A stretch of DNA of 64,000 nt from Betaproteobacteria bacterium (GTDB lineage: Bacteria; Pseudomonadota; Gammaproteobacteria; Burkholderiales; Rhodocyclaceae). Position numbers and translations under genes: made by a program. The notes under the pieces were generated by a model. It ran no database searches and was not told the DNA's origin. It saw nothing but the letters and a program-made list of their open reading frames with translations. This document shows positions 46,688 through 55,491 of the stretch, piece by piece. Numbering within the stretch: the first letter of the stretch is position 1; every line of letters begins with the position of its first letter. Location of the stretch: positions 124,001-188,000 of the forward strand of contig JADIYD010000006.1 of NCBI GenBank assembly GCA_016705475.1, in the 5' to 3' direction.

Positions 46688-48685
46688 TTGGCCGGTAAAT
46701 CCATGCCCGTTTTGCGCGTTGCCCTCGATTTACCATTGCACCGCCTTTTTGATTATGTGGCCGAAACGGCGTCGACCGCAGATATTGGCTATCGGGTTCG
46801 TGTCCCATTCGGCCGGGGCGAGAAGCTGGGCGTTATCGTCGAGGTTGTTGGCGAAAGCGACTGGCCTCTTGACCAGCTGAAGCAGGCAGTCGAAATTTTG
46901 CGCGACTTGCCGCCGCTACCCGCCGATTTCTTTCGACTCTGCGAATTTGCGAGCACTTACTATCAGGCAGCCTTCGGTGAAGTTGTACTTCAGGCCTTGC
47001 CGGTTGGTCTAAAACGCCTTGATCCGCCGGACCGGCGCAGCGGACGGGCCATTCGAAAACCGGAGGCAATTCAGCCGCCAGCGCTGACTGACGAGCAGAC
47101 TGCGGCTTTGGCCGCCATTGATCCCGGCGCCGGTTTTTCCGTCCATCTGTTGCATGGCGTAACCGGTAGCGGCAAGACCGAAGTCTATCTGCGCCTTGTC
47201 GAGCAAGCCTTGGCGGCCGGCCGACAAGCCCTGTTGCTGGTCCCGGAAATCAACCTGACGCCGCAACTGGAAGGCCGGGTTCGCGCCCGCTTTCCCGAGG
47301 CCGGGGTTGTTTCCCTGCACAGCGAACTGGCTGAGGCGGCGCGCGAGCGCAACTGGCGGGCGGCCTTTGCCGGTGAGGCGAGCATCATTCTGGGTACGCG
47401 GCTCTCGATTTTCACGCCGCTACCCCGGCTTGGCCTGATTGTCATTGATGAAGAGCACGATCCGTCCTTCAAGCAGCAGGACGGCATGCGCTATTCGGCG
47501 CGCGATGTCGGCGTGTTTCGGGCGCATCAGCTGGGCATTCCCATTCTGCTTGGCTCGGCGACGCCGTCGCTGGAGTCGTGGGCCAATGCGCAGGGCGGTC
47601 GGTATGGCTTGCTGACCCTGAATCAGCGGGCCAACCCGGAAGCGACCCTGCCTGCGGTCCACATCATCAATACGCGCAAAATGGTCTTGAAGGAGGGCGT
47701 CAGCGAACCCTTGATCGCCGCCATCAAGGAACGTCTGGCACGTGGCGAACAGAGCCTCGTCTTCCTGAACCGCCGGGGTTATGCGCCGGTGCTGGCGTGC
47801 CCCGCCTGCGGATGGATATCGCGCTGCACGCGCTGCGCCGCCAACATGGTGCTGCATCTCGCCGACCGCCGCCTGCGCTGCCATCACTGCGGTTGTGAAC
47901 ACCGCGTCCCGAAAGCATGCCCGATCTGCGGCAATCAGGATATCCATCCCTTCGGGCGGGGTACGCAACGGCTTGAAGTCTGGTTGCAGGAGCAGTTTCC
48001 CGAGGCGCGCATCCTGCGTGTCGACCGCGATTCGGTGAAGAGTCGCAAGCAGTGGGAGGCCATGCTGGAGCTGATCCATGGCGGTCAGGCCGACATTCTG
48101 GTCGGAACCCAGATGCTGGCCAAAGGCCACGACTTCCCCAAACTGACGCTGGTTGGCGCGCTTGGTGCCGATGCCGCGCTCTACGCCGCCGACTGGCGCG
48201 CACCGGAGCGCTTGTTCGCGCAGTTGATGCAGGTTGCCGGCCGGGCAGGTCGGGCCGAACTGAAGGGCGAGGTGCTGATCCAGACCGAGTATCCTGATCA
48301 CCCGCTGTTTGCTGCGCTGGCCGATCACGACTTCCCGGGCTTCGCTGCCCAGCAACTCAAGGAGCGCGAACAGGCCGGTTTCCCGCCCTATGCTTTCCAG
48401 GCGGTCTTGCGCGCAGAGGCGCCGGAAATGACCGATTCCATCGCATTTCTGAACTCGGCTGCCGCCTTGCCACTTATCGGCGAGCACGAAAACGTCATGA
48501 TTTACGACCCGGTGCCGATGAAACTGGCGCGGCTGGCCAATTTGGAACGTGGCCAGCTCCTTGCCGAATCCTGTTCGCGCCCGGCTTTGCAGAATTTCCT
48601 GCCGCGCTGGCGGGAGGCGATCGAAGGCATCAAGGCACCATCGAAATTGCGCTGGCACATCGAGGTAGATCCGCTGGAGTTCTGA
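46688..48685 (+). CDS. priA: Primosomal replication restart helicase PriA
   Basis: 665 residues with the listed TTG start (GGAG 11 bases upstream); an ATG at 46703 (MPVLRVALDLPLHRLFDYV) is also good. N-terminal 3'-DNA-binding domain. Helicase lobes have HGVTGSGKTEVY (Walker A), IVIDEEHDPSFKQQ (DEEH) and VGTQMLAKGHDFPKLTLVG, with QVAGRAGR. The two zinc clusters appear as CPACGWISRCTRCAAN and CHHCGCEHRVPKACPICG. Reloads the replisome at stalled forks. Confidence 0.96.
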   Translation: MAGKSMPVLRVALDLPLHRLFDYVAETASTADIGYRVRVPFGRGEKLGVIVEVVGESDWPLDQLKQAVEILRDLPPLPADFFRLCEFASTYYQAAFGEVVLQALPVGLKRLDPPDRRSGRAIRKPEAIQPPALTDEQTAALAAIDPGAGFSVHLLHGVTGSGKTEVYLRLVEQALAAGRQALLLVPEINLTPQLEGRVRARFPEAGVVSLHSELAEAARERNWRAAFAGEASIILGTRLSIFTPLPRLGLIVIDEEHDPSFKQQDGMRYSARDVGVFRAHQLGIPILLGSATPSLESWANAQGGRYGLLTLNQRANPEATLPAVHIINTRKMVLKEGVSEPLIAAIKERLARGEQSLVFLNRRGYAPVLACPACGWISRCTRCAANMVLHLADRRLRCHHCGCEHRVPKACPICGNQDIHPFGRGTQRLEVWLQEQFPEARILRVDRDSVKSRKQWEAMLELIHGGQADILVGTQMLAKGHDFPKLTLVGALGADAALYAADWRAPERLFAQLMQVAGRAGRAELKGEVLIQTEYPDHPLFAALADHDFPGFAAQQLKEREQAGFPPYAFQAVLRAEAPEMTDSIAFLNSAAALPLIGEHENVMIYDPVPMKLARLANLERGQLLAESCSRPALQNFLPRWREAIEGIKAPSKLRWHIEVDPLEF

Positions 48686-48700
48686 TTTTCGGTTCGCTTC

Positions 48701-48715
48701 GGCACACCCCTTGCA
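48701..48715 (+). promoter_or_regulatory. Sigma-54 (-24/-12) promoter
   Basis: GGCACACCCCTTGCA: GG and GC are in the correct spacing for RpoN (GGCAC-N5-TTGCA). The start codon is 35 bp downstream with AAGGAG before it. The base before GG is C instead of T. Confidence 0.65.
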
Positions 48716-48749
48716 ATGGAGTCATTCCAATCACCGTAAGGAGTGCGAC

Positions 48750-49733
48750 ATGAAGATTCAGGAATCGGACGTTCAACTCTCGGCCACGCACGAAGCCAAG
48801 CGCAGCCAGTCGCTGGAAATGACCACGGAGCGGGAGTTCAAGCGCATTTTCGAGCATCTTGCGCTCAGTACGGATGAGCAGCGGATGAGCGAGCGGCAGA
48901 AGTTGCAGGCGTTGCTGCAATCGCTGATCGACGCCATTCTGGCGGCAATGGATGGCAAGAAATGCGGGGAAAACTTTGCCGCTTGCGAGGAATTGCCGGC
49001 TGAGCCTGCCGCCGCCCGTAGTGGCATTGAGATCAACTGGAAGCGCACGGTCCGGGAAACGGTGAGCGAGTCCGAAAAAACCACTGTTTGCGGCAAGGGC
49101 ACCGTGACGACCTGCGACGGCAGAGCCATAGCGTTCGATTACACGCTGGCCATGGAGCGCAATTTCAATAGCCAGAAGGTCGAAGAGGAGAGCGGCACGG
49201 TCAAGCTCAGTGATCCGCTCATGCTGAGCTTCAATGGTGCTGCCTGTGAGCTGACCGAGGACAGTATTTGCTTCGATCTGAACGCCGACGGCACGCCCGA
49301 GCAGATTCCCGGCATGGGCAAGGGGAGCGGCTTTCTGGTTTTCGACCGGAATGGCAACGGCAAGGCCGACGATGGCAGCGAACTGTTCGGTGTGGCCAGC
49401 GGCAATGGTTTCGCCGATCTGGCCAAACTCGACAGCGACCGCAACGGATGGATCGACGAGGCTGACGCCGCATTCAGCCAGCTCGGGATCTGGTCCGGCG
49501 ATGGTTTCGGTTCGCTCAAGGAGCAGGGCGTCGGGGCGCTGTTCACTTCTGCGGTCAACGCCGAATTTTCACTAAAAACGAAATCCAACGAACTGCTCGG
49601 GCAGATTCGGGCAGCCGGGCTGTATCTTTCCGAGGCGGGGGAGGTTGGCCACATGCAGCAGGTCGACCTCGCCGTGTCAGACTTGCCGGCCGGGCCTGAC
49701 CATCCAGAGCAGGGACAGAAGCTGGCCGCCTAG
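48750..49733 (+). CDS. Uncharacterised acidic protein with EF-hand/dockerin-like calcium loops
   Basis: 327 residues, ATG at 48750 with AAGGAG. No signal peptide or membrane segment. The N-terminal half is helical and hydrophilic. The middle (about 178-255) has Asp-rich loops: DLNADGTPEQIP, DRNGNGKADDGSELFG and DSDRNGWIDEADAAF, which match DxDxDG calcium-binding loops. I do not recognise a named family. The sigma-54-type promoter upstream and the palindrome at 48721-48734 suggest it is controlled as a separate unit. It could be a secreted (type I-like) or cytosolic calcium-responsive protein. Its 3' end overlaps the converging MFS gene by 57 bp. Confidence 0.75.
   Translation: MKIQESDVQLSATHEAKRSQSLEMTTEREFKRIFEHLALSTDEQRMSERQKLQALLQSLIDAILAAMDGKKCGENFAACEELPAEPAAARSGIEINWKRTVRETVSESEKTTVCGKGTVTTCDGRAIAFDYTLAMERNFNSQKVEEESGTVKLSDPLMLSFNGAACELTEDSICFDLNADGTPEQIPGMGKGSGFLVFDRNGNGKADDGSELFGVASGNGFADLAKLDSDRNGWIDEADAAFSQLGIWSGDGFGSLKEQGVGALFTSAVNAEFSLKTKSNELLGQIRAAGLYLSEAGEVGHMQQVDLAVSDLPAGPDHPEQGQKLAA
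49549..49580 (+). repeat. USS-like dispersed repeat, copy 13
   Basis: CTGCGGTCAACGCCG, AATTTT, CACT, AAAAA; inside the calcium-loop protein gene. Confidence 0.6.
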
Positions 49734-50894
49734 CAGCGTGTAGAAGGCTGCGCGGAAAGCCGCATCGCTGGCCCAGCCTTGAGTCTGCAGGGCATCGACA
49801 AGGATGCCGATGCCCCATTGCAGGCCGAAGGCGCCAAGGAACACCAGCAGGTTGAGGGCGGTGTTGGCGCGCCCCGAGAGCGCTGGCGGGAAAGCCTGGG
49901 CGACCAGCGAATAGGAAACATTGGAGAGCGAAAAGCAGGCGCCGAGGATGGGCCACAGCAAGTTGCCGGCGAAGCTTGGCTGGAAGCTGATCAGGGCCAG
50001 CAAGCTGATGGCAAGGAACATGGAGGCGCGATAAATCGTGTCGAGCTTGATGCCTCGCCGAACGAGGCCGGTGGCAAAGAAGCCCATGAACAGGAAGCCG
50101 ACCAGCATGGCGCCGCTCATCCAGGTCAGGCGGACCGCGATATCGGCGCGGCTCATGCCTTCGAGCACACTCATCCAGCGCGAAGCCCAGAGGCCCTGCA
50201 CGGCCATGAAACCGCCGGTGAACCAGAAGCCCATCGGTGCGTAGCGCCAGAAATGCGCACTGGAAAAAATGCTTTTTACCCCCGCCAGCTGGGCGGCGAA
50301 GCCGGTGCCGCCTTGCTCTACCGGCTTGTCTGGCACTGCGAACCAGAGTGTGGCGGCGACAGCCAAGGTGGCCCCAGCCAGACCGAAGGCGATTTCCTGC
50401 CAGCTGGCGAAGCCGAGCGCCATTTCCAGTGGCTTCGAGGCCGCCAGCGCGCCGAGACCGCCTGAAGCCATCACCCAGCCGGTCAGCGACGCCTGCCGTT
50501 CGGGCGGGAACCATTGGGCAAAGGCCTTGAACGAGGCCATCAGGCAGGCCGAAACACCCAAGCCGATCATGGCACGGCCGATGGCCAGGCCACCCAGCGT
50601 ATCGGACAGCGCGAAGACGGCAGCGCCGGCGGCCGCAATGAGCAGCAGGCCGGCTTCGACACGACGCGGACCGAAGCGGTCGAGCAGCATGCCAAGCGGC
50701 AACTGGGCGGCACCGAAGGCGAGAAAATAGGTGCTGGTCAGCAGGCCCAGTGCGTTGTCGCCGAGATTCAGCTCGCGGGCGAGGACCGGCCCGATGACGG
50801 CGTTGGCCGTTCGGTAGAGGTAGGACAGGAAATAGCCGGCGGCAAACGGCAGGAACAGCCTGACCCAGAGGCTGCGGGTGTCGGGATGGTTCAT
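49677..50894 (-). CDS. MFS transporter
   Basis: 405 residues, ATG at 50894 with GGAGAA. Twelve hydrophobic segments. The motif-A loop after helix 2 reads GMLLDRFGPRRVEAG (consensus GxLaDrxGrkx), typical of major facilitator proteins. The substrate is not readable. Its start overlaps the MOSC stop by four bases, so the two are coupled. A parS-like site covers its leader. Confidence 0.88.
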   Translation of the reverse strand: MNHPDTRSLWVRLFLPFAAGYFLSYLYRTANAVIGPVLARELNLGDNALGLLTSTYFLAFGAAQLPLGMLLDRFGPRRVEAGLLLIAAAGAAVFALSDTLGGLAIGRAMIGLGVSACLMASFKAFAQWFPPERQASLTGWVMASGGLGALAASKPLEMALGFASWQEIAFGLAGATLAVAATLWFAVPDKPVEQGGTGFAAQLAGVKSIFSSAHFWRYAPMGFWFTGGFMAVQGLWASRWMSVLEGMSRADIAVRLTWMSGAMLVGFLFMGFFATGLVRRGIKLDTIYRASMFLAISLLALISFQPSFAGNLLWPILGACFSLSNVSYSLVAQAFPPALSGRANTALNLLVFLGAFGLQWGIGILVDALQTQGWASDAAFRAAFYTLLGGQLLSLLWMVRPGRQV

Positions 50895-51595
50895 GGGTTC
50901 TCCGGTTTCACGTGGAACGGAGAAGCTGCCGGCACGGGTTTGTCGGAATTCTTGCGGAGCCAATCGACACGCAAGGCAATTTTCTGTCGCCAGTTCAGGG
51001 CGATGCCGGGGCTGGCGGCCAGTCTTTCCAGGTCGGCGAGGTCGGGACGGTGGGCTTGCCAGCACAGCATCGCTTCGGCCAGCGTGAAGCTGCCTTCTGC
51101 CGGATGCTGCAGTTCCAGCGAATCGCCCGGCGCCACGCGGCCGGGTGTGACAACCCGCCAGTACCAGCCGGTCAGGCGGTGCTCGGCGATAAAGGCAGCC
51201 ATGCCATCGCTGGCAAAGCGCTCATCAACTTTCCAGCACGGGTTGCGCGGCTGGCAAACCTGCAGCTCGGCGCTGCCAAGGCGCCAGATGTCGCCAATCC
51301 GGACATCGCTTTCATCAAGGTCGGCCGTCGAGATGTTTTCGCCGAGGCTGCCGATGACGAGGTGCGGCGCGGCGTCCGGGAAGCGCTCGGCGAGTTTGGC
51401 GTAATGGCGCGCCGGGTAGAGATGGACCGCTTTTTCGGGGCCGCCATGGACGCGCCGATCGGCCTGCTCGTCGCCAACGAAGCCGTCACTGCCAAGTTCG
51501 AGCGGACCGGTCGCCGGCTGCTTGTACATGCCGGTCGGGCGACCGGATTCAGGGAGCGGTCGTATGCCGCCGATGAAGAGGGAAACGTGTGCCAT
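50891..51595 (-). CDS. MOSC-domain protein (YiiM-like)
   Basis: 234 residues. MOSC core features are GDEQADRRVHGGPEKAVHLYP near residue 42, LGENISTADLDESDVRIGDIWRLG near 86, and CQPRNPCWKVDERF with the conserved Cys near 115. MOSC domains bind the molybdenum cofactor; YiiM reduces N-hydroxylated compounds. The catalytic Cys is present. First gene of a two-gene unit with the MFS transporter. Confidence 0.88.
   Translation of the reverse strand: MAHVSLFIGGIRPLPESGRPTGMYKQPATGPLELGSDGFVGDEQADRRVHGGPEKAVHLYPARHYAKLAERFPDAAPHLVIGSLGENISTADLDESDVRIGDIWRLGSAELQVCQPRNPCWKVDERFASDGMAAFIAEHRLTGWYWRVVTPGRVAPGDSLELQHPAEGSFTLAEAMLCWQAHRPDLADLERLAASPGIALNWRQKIALRVDWLRKNSDKPVPAASPFHVKPENP
50904..50919. promoter_or_regulatory. 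parS-like ParB site 5
   Basis: GTTTCACGTGGAAC in the last MOSC codons, just upstream of the MFS ribosome-binding sequence. Confidence 0.75.
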
Positions 51596-51613
51596 GGTTG
51601 GCGGATTTTGCCA

Positions 51614-52507
51614 TCAATCCCACAACCATGCTGCGCCGCGTACCCCCGAGGAATCCCCATGTGCCGGCGGCCGGAATTGGGTGTTGAAAACGTCCGAAAA
51701 AACGTGTCGACAGCAGCATTCCGGCAGGTTTTGATAAAGCCGCTGCATTTTCGATAATCCGCCGCCGATGACAACCACCTCAGGGTCGAGAAGATTGATG
51801 ACGCCGGCCAGGGCACGACCGAGGCGTTCCTCGTAGCGGCAAAGCGAGGCTTCATAGGCGGCGTCGCCGCTGGCAGCGAGGCGGTCGATTTCGCTGGCGC
51901 TCAGCATCTGCCCTGTGTGGCGCAGGTGATCGGCGGCCAATGCAGGGCCGGACAGATAGGTTTCAACGCAGCCGGTGCGACCACAGTAGCAGGCGGGCAG
52001 AGGAAGGTCGTCGCCGCTGGGAAGGGGCAGCGGATTGTGTCCCCACTCGCCGGCGATGGCATTGGCCCCGGTCACCACTTGCCGGTTGATGACGATGCCG
52101 CCACCGACGCCGGTCCCTAGAATGATGCCGAAAACGATCCTGGCGTCCTGTCCGCTCCCATCGACTGCCTCGGAGAGGGCAAAGCAATTGGCGTCGTTGG
52201 CCAGCCGGACTTCACGTTGGAGCAGTGCCTGCAAGTCGCGCTTCAATGGCTTGCCGATCAGGCAGGTGGAGTTTGCGTTCTTGATCAGCCCCGTACTGAG
52301 CGATTCGGCACCAGGAATGCCGACGCCGACGCTGCCACGTTGTCCGAGGGTGTTTTCGGCTCTCTCAACCAGCCCGGCAATGGCCATGACGGTTGCCATG
52401 TAGTCGCCCTGTGGCGTTGGTATGCGCTGGCGGAGCAATTCACGGCCGTCCTCTGCCAGTGCGATGATTTCGGTCTTGCTGCCGCCAAGGTCTATGCCCA
52501 GGCGCAT
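51614..52507 (-). CDS. mak: ROK-family fructokinase
   Basis: 297 residues, ATG at 52507 overlapping the upstream stop (TGATG). MRLGIDLGGSKTEIIAL (phosphate 1), IKNANSTCLIGKPL, VRLANDANCFALSEAVDG, GTGVGGGIVI and the ROK zinc motif CYCGRTGCVETYLSGPAL. It ends HGDSSGVRGAAWLWD, nearly as in E. coli Mak. ATP-dependent phosphorylation of fructose (or mannose). Confidence 0.88.
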   Translation of the reverse strand: MRLGIDLGGSKTEIIALAEDGRELLRQRIPTPQGDYMATVMAIAGLVERAENTLGQRGSVGVGIPGAESLSTGLIKNANSTCLIGKPLKRDLQALLQREVRLANDANCFALSEAVDGSGQDARIVFGIILGTGVGGGIVINRQVVTGANAIAGEWGHNPLPLPSGDDLPLPACYCGRTGCVETYLSGPALAADHLRHTGQMLSASEIDRLAASGDAAYEASLCRYEERLGRALAGVINLLDPEVVVIGGGLSKMQRLYQNLPECCCRHVFSDVFNTQFRPPAHGDSSGVRGAAWLWD

Positions 52508-53157
52508 CAGACGCGAACGGCGACGCCCTTGACGTTGCCGTAGGTGGTCGTCAGCGTGCGCAGGACACTGGCCCCGGCTTCGAGCAGCAGCATGAACAGA
52601 TTGCGCTCGGTGTAGAGGCAAACCGGCTGACGAATTCCGTATTTTTCTGCCAGAGCTGGTGCCAGTTCACCAAAACGCTCGTTGATGACGGATTCTGCAG
52701 CAGCATATCCTTCACTCAGTTCGGAGTGCAGGCCAAGGACGGAAAGGTAGAGCTTGCCGCCAATCTTGAGTTTCAGCAGTAGTTGCCGGACGACCCGCCG
52801 GGCCTCTTCGTACGGCATGGCGCACAGCCCACGGCGAATGACGATGATGTCGAATGGCTCGCCTTGAAAGGATTCAGGGATGTCAGCCAAGGTACTTCCG
52901 GTGAAGCGAATTTCTTCACGTAGTCCGGCTGCCAGAATTCTGCCTTCGATGTCCTGCTGAACATCGGATTTGTCGGCAACGACAACCTGGGCGCCGAGGC
53001 GGGCAAACTTGATGGCCATCTCGCAGCGCTTGTCCGAAATGATGAGTACCGATACGCGCTGATCAAAACGGTGACGCTTGACGCATTCTTCCAGCGCGTA
53101 GCGCTCAATCTCGTCAGCACCAGTCTCAAGCGGATTGGCAGTAATATTTGCAGACAT
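52507..53157 (-). CDS. Class I SAM-methyltransferase-like protein
   Basis: 216 residues, ATG at 53157 after GGGAGA. A Rossmann-like core: VSVLIISDKRCEMAIKFARLGAQVVVADKSD, then FDIIVIRRGLCAMPYEEARRVVRQLLLKLKIGGKLYLSVLG. The usual glycine-rich SAM motif (DxGxGxG) is replaced by IISDKRCEMA, so SAM binding is doubtful. Co-directional with mak. Function unknown. Confidence 0.65.
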   Translation of the reverse strand: MSANITANPLETGADEIERYALEECVKRHRFDQRVSVLIISDKRCEMAIKFARLGAQVVVADKSDVQQDIEGRILAAGLREEIRFTGSTLADIPESFQGEPFDIIVIRRGLCAMPYEEARRVVRQLLLKLKIGGKLYLSVLGLHSELSEGYAAAESVINERFGELAPALAEKYGIRQPVCLYTERNLFMLLLEAGASVLRTLTTTYGNVKGVAVRV

Positions 53158-53237
53158 GATTTTTGTCTCCCTTCGAGTCATTGTGCCCAAGGCGGCGCAG
53201 CGTGACAACCGGGAACCGATGCAGTGAAAGGAAATAA

Positions 53238-53576
53238 ATGCTAGTCCGCTTTTTATCCAGCGAAACCGGGGAAATCCTGATGTTTGCCGATGCGGCAAGA
53301 CCGTTGTTGCAGGTGCTTGGCAAGGCTACATCAGCGCGTGGAACCTTCACCCAGGCGGAGATGGCATCAGCCGCGCAAACCTTGCGCGATGCGGTGAAGC
53401 GGGCCGATGCGCCGCCGCCACCGCCGGATGAAGATGAACGGGACGAGACAGGGAAAAAGAAGGAGCCTGTTGTGGCAATGAGTCAGCGTGCCTGGCCAAT
53501 GATCGACATGCTGGAGCGGACCAGCAAGGGTGGGCCGAAAGCAAATATCGTCTGGGAAGCGTCGGCTGATTTCTGA
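53238..53576 (+). CDS. DUF1840 protein
   Basis: 112 residues, ATG at 53238 after GAAAGGAA. MLVRFLSSETGEILMFADAARPLLQVLGK at the start and MSQRAWPMIDMLERTSKGG near the end match DUF1840, a small cytosolic family of betaproteobacteria with unknown role. A run of five prolines forms a linker in the middle. Confidence 0.82.
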   Translation: MLVRFLSSETGEILMFADAARPLLQVLGKATSARGTFTQAEMASAAQTLRDAVKRADAPPPPPDEDERDETGKKKEPVVAMSQRAWPMIDMLERTSKGGPKANIVWEASADF

Positions 53577-53584
53577 GTGTTTGA

Positions 53585-53959
53585 TCAGCCGGCTGATGCG
53601 ATGCTGAAGCCGGCTGCGATTCCATTGATGACGATACGCAGTTCCTTTTCGAACTGGGCAAACGTTGCTTCGGATGGCATGTGGCCATCGTGCAACTCGT
53701 GTTCAAGGGCTTTTGCAGCATCTTGCAGGCCCATGGCGCCAATGGTTCCAGCCAGCCCCTTGACGCTGTGGGCATTGCGTTCGGCGGTTGAATAGTCGCC
53801 ATTCGCCAGCGTGGCTCGAATTACCTGCGGCGAATCGTGTAGCCGGGAATGAAAGTCGCGCAGGATTTTTTCAAAAAGCGCGGGCTTGTTCATCATGCGC
53901 CGCAGGCCGTCGACCTTGTCGATGCCGGGCAGTTCGGGCAGTTCGTCACCGACGGTCAT
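53585..53959 (-). CDS. Stand-alone HPt phosphotransfer protein
   Basis: 124 residues, ATG at 53959 with AAAGGA six bases before. A single four-helix HPt domain with the phospho-His in NAHSVKGLAGTIGAMGL (about residue 63). It ferries phosphoryl groups between receivers and kinases. It has no attached kinase; the CheZ-like protein gene downstream of its divergent neighbour is on the same strand but is read towards it. Confidence 0.85.
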   Translation of the reverse strand: MTVGDELPELPGIDKVDGLRRMMNKPALFEKILRDFHSRLHDSPQVIRATLANGDYSTAERNAHSVKGLAGTIGAMGLQDAAKALEHELHDGHMPSEATFAQFEKELRIVINGIAAGFSIASAG

Positions 53960-54071
53960 CGGTGTTCCTTTCGGCGATGAAAGGGATGTCCAGAGCGTTC
54001 ATGTTGGATTTGAGGTCGTTCATCTTGCGGTGTGGCGATGTTAATGTCATAGAGCGTCGTTTTCAATGTGA

Positions 54072-54085
54072 GTGATTCCAATCAC
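54072..54085. promoter_or_regulatory. Palindrome GTGATTCCAATCAC
   Basis: Perfect 6-2-6 inverted repeat between the HPt and CheZ-like genes. A 13-of-14 match lies at 48721-48734 downstream of the sigma-54-type promoter. Possibly a regulator site. Confidence 0.35.
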
Positions 54086-54099
54086 AGCATCGAAAATAG

Positions 54100-54669
54100 C
54101 TAGAACAGCTCGATGTCGTCGTTCTTTTCCTTCATTTCCGCCATGAATTTATCGACGGCCTCTTGAACCGGCATACCTTGCATGACGGCTTCGAACATGG
54201 CGATTTCCTCGCGCGTTGTGTATTTGATCCTGATCTTGTCCTGCAGGGAGACCCATTCGCTGGGGTTGTACAGACGCCGTCCATCGGCCACCAGATTGCT
54301 CAGGTCGCCTAGGCTGATGCCAACGTGGGCCAGACGCTGCACGAGTTTGTCGTAGAACTGGAAGGCAATGATGGCCTGATGGACCATGCCGGAAACGTGT
54401 TCTGAAATGCCGCTCAGGTTTTGCTTGGCAACGCCTGTTTCGCCCTGGTCGGGCAGGGTCTGTACGGTCTCGGAAATCAGGCGCATGTAGCCGGCCATGC
54501 TCGTAAACGAATTGGTCAGCACCTCGACCGAGGCGTTGCTGTCCTTCATTGCGGACTCTATCTGCACGGCAGCGAGTTCGAGCATCAGAACTGTTTCGCG
54601 AACCTGACTCCAGTTCAGGTCCGGCATATGGGCGCTCGTACCGCGCGGTTCGGTCGTATCTTCACTCAT
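54100..54669 (-). CDS. Helical CheZ-like protein
   Basis: 189 residues, ATG at 54669 with AAGGG upstream. All helical, no signal peptide. Residues 95-115 read VHQAIIAFQFYDKLVQRLAHV, with a D-x3-Q pair of the kind that forms the CheZ phosphatase active site (D143/Q147 in E. coli). The C-terminus (DKFMAEMKEKNDDIELF) is acidic and could be a receiver-docking tail, as in CheZ. It is transcribed towards the HPt gene, so both may form a small phosphorelay module. No clear database family is recalled; the CheZ assignment is an inference. Confidence 0.55.
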   Translation of the reverse strand: MSEDTTEPRGTSAHMPDLNWSQVRETVLMLELAAVQIESAMKDSNASVEVLTNSFTSMAGYMRLISETVQTLPDQGETGVAKQNLSGISEHVSGMVHQAIIAFQFYDKLVQRLAHVGISLGDLSNLVADGRRLYNPSEWVSLQDKIRIKYTTREEIAMFEAVMQGMPVQEAVDKFMAEMKEKNDDIELF

Positions 54670-54777
54670 TTCATGTTCCCTTGGCTGGCTGGAAACTATA
54701 GCGCAATTCATGCTGGTGTTTCCAATGCTCCCGAAGCCTTTCGTGCCGAATTGGCGACTTGGCGCCATAATTTGGTC

Positions 54778-55491
54778 ATGAAATACCGAACAAATTTCAT
54801 TTTCGCCCTTTTTTCGTGGTCGACCGCAGCAATAACGGCACCAGCGCTGGTGGCGATCGATGTCGGGCATGGCGGCATTGATGGCGGCGCGACGAGCGCC
54901 CGCGGCCGTCCGGAATATGCTTTTAACCGCGAATTCGCCGGGGTTCTCGCTGGCGTCTTGCGCGAGCGTGGTCAGGATGTCCGTGAAGTCAATTTCGCCG
55001 GCAACATTGGCAGCCTGGTCGCACGGCCCCAACAGGCAGCGGGCAGCGACTTTTTCATTTCCATTCACCACGACTCGATAGGCGAAGCCTGGTTGAAACC
55101 GTGGGTCTGGGAAGGCAACGAGCAGACCTACACCGAGGTCAAGCGCGGCTACGGAATTTTCATCTCGGCGCAGAATCCGGACCCGGAAACCAGTTTGCGC
55201 TGCGCGTCGAGCATGGGCGCCATGCTGCGTCGCGCTGGCTTCGAGCCTTCAAGCTGGCATGGCCGCAAGCATTTGCCGGCGGATGCCGAAAACGGCGTCT
55301 GGTATTACGACAAGCTTGTCGTGCTCTACCGGACGACCTTGCCGGCGGTACTCTTCGAAGCCGGCGTGATCAAACATCGTGACGAAGAGCTGGAACTGGC
55401 TGATCCCGAGCGTCAGGCCCGGATGGCTGACGCGCTGGCCACGGGAATCTCGGCCTGCCTGTTCGTTACAGGAAAATCGGCTCCGGAGTGA
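54778..55491 (+). CDS. N-acetylmuramoyl-L-alanine amidase (Amidase_3)
   Basis: 237 residues, ATG at 54778. Signal sequence YRTNFIFALFSWSTAAITA. Amidase_3 zinc motifs are IDVGHGGIDGGA (His), FNREFAGVLAGVL (Glu), ISIHHDS (His) and LFEAGVIKH (catalytic Glu). Short single-domain form without AMIN or SPOR. Cleaves the bond between MurNAc and the stem peptide in the periplasm. The 3' end overlaps converging murB by 26 bp. Confidence 0.9.
   Translation: MKYRTNFIFALFSWSTAAITAPALVAIDVGHGGIDGGATSARGRPEYAFNREFAGVLAGVLRERGQDVREVNFAGNIGSLVARPQQAAGSDFFISIHHDSIGEAWLKPWVWEGNEQTYTEVKRGYGIFISAQNPDPETSLRCASSMGAMLRRAGFEPSSWHGRKHLPADAENGVWYYDKLVVLYRTTLPAVLFEAGVIKHRDEELELADPERQARMADALATGISACLFVTGKSAPE
54791..54829 (-). 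repeat. USS-like dispersed repeat, copy 14
   Basis: Minus strand CTGCGGTCGACCACG, six A, GGGCG, AAAAT and a further AAATT; it encodes part of the amidase signal peptide. Confidence 0.7.

Noticed and set aside
53946..54023. Tiny 25-codon minus-strand ORF overlapping the HPt start
   Set aside because: Weak ribosome-binding sequence, no homology seen, and it overlaps the better HPt start. A leader peptide cannot be excluded.
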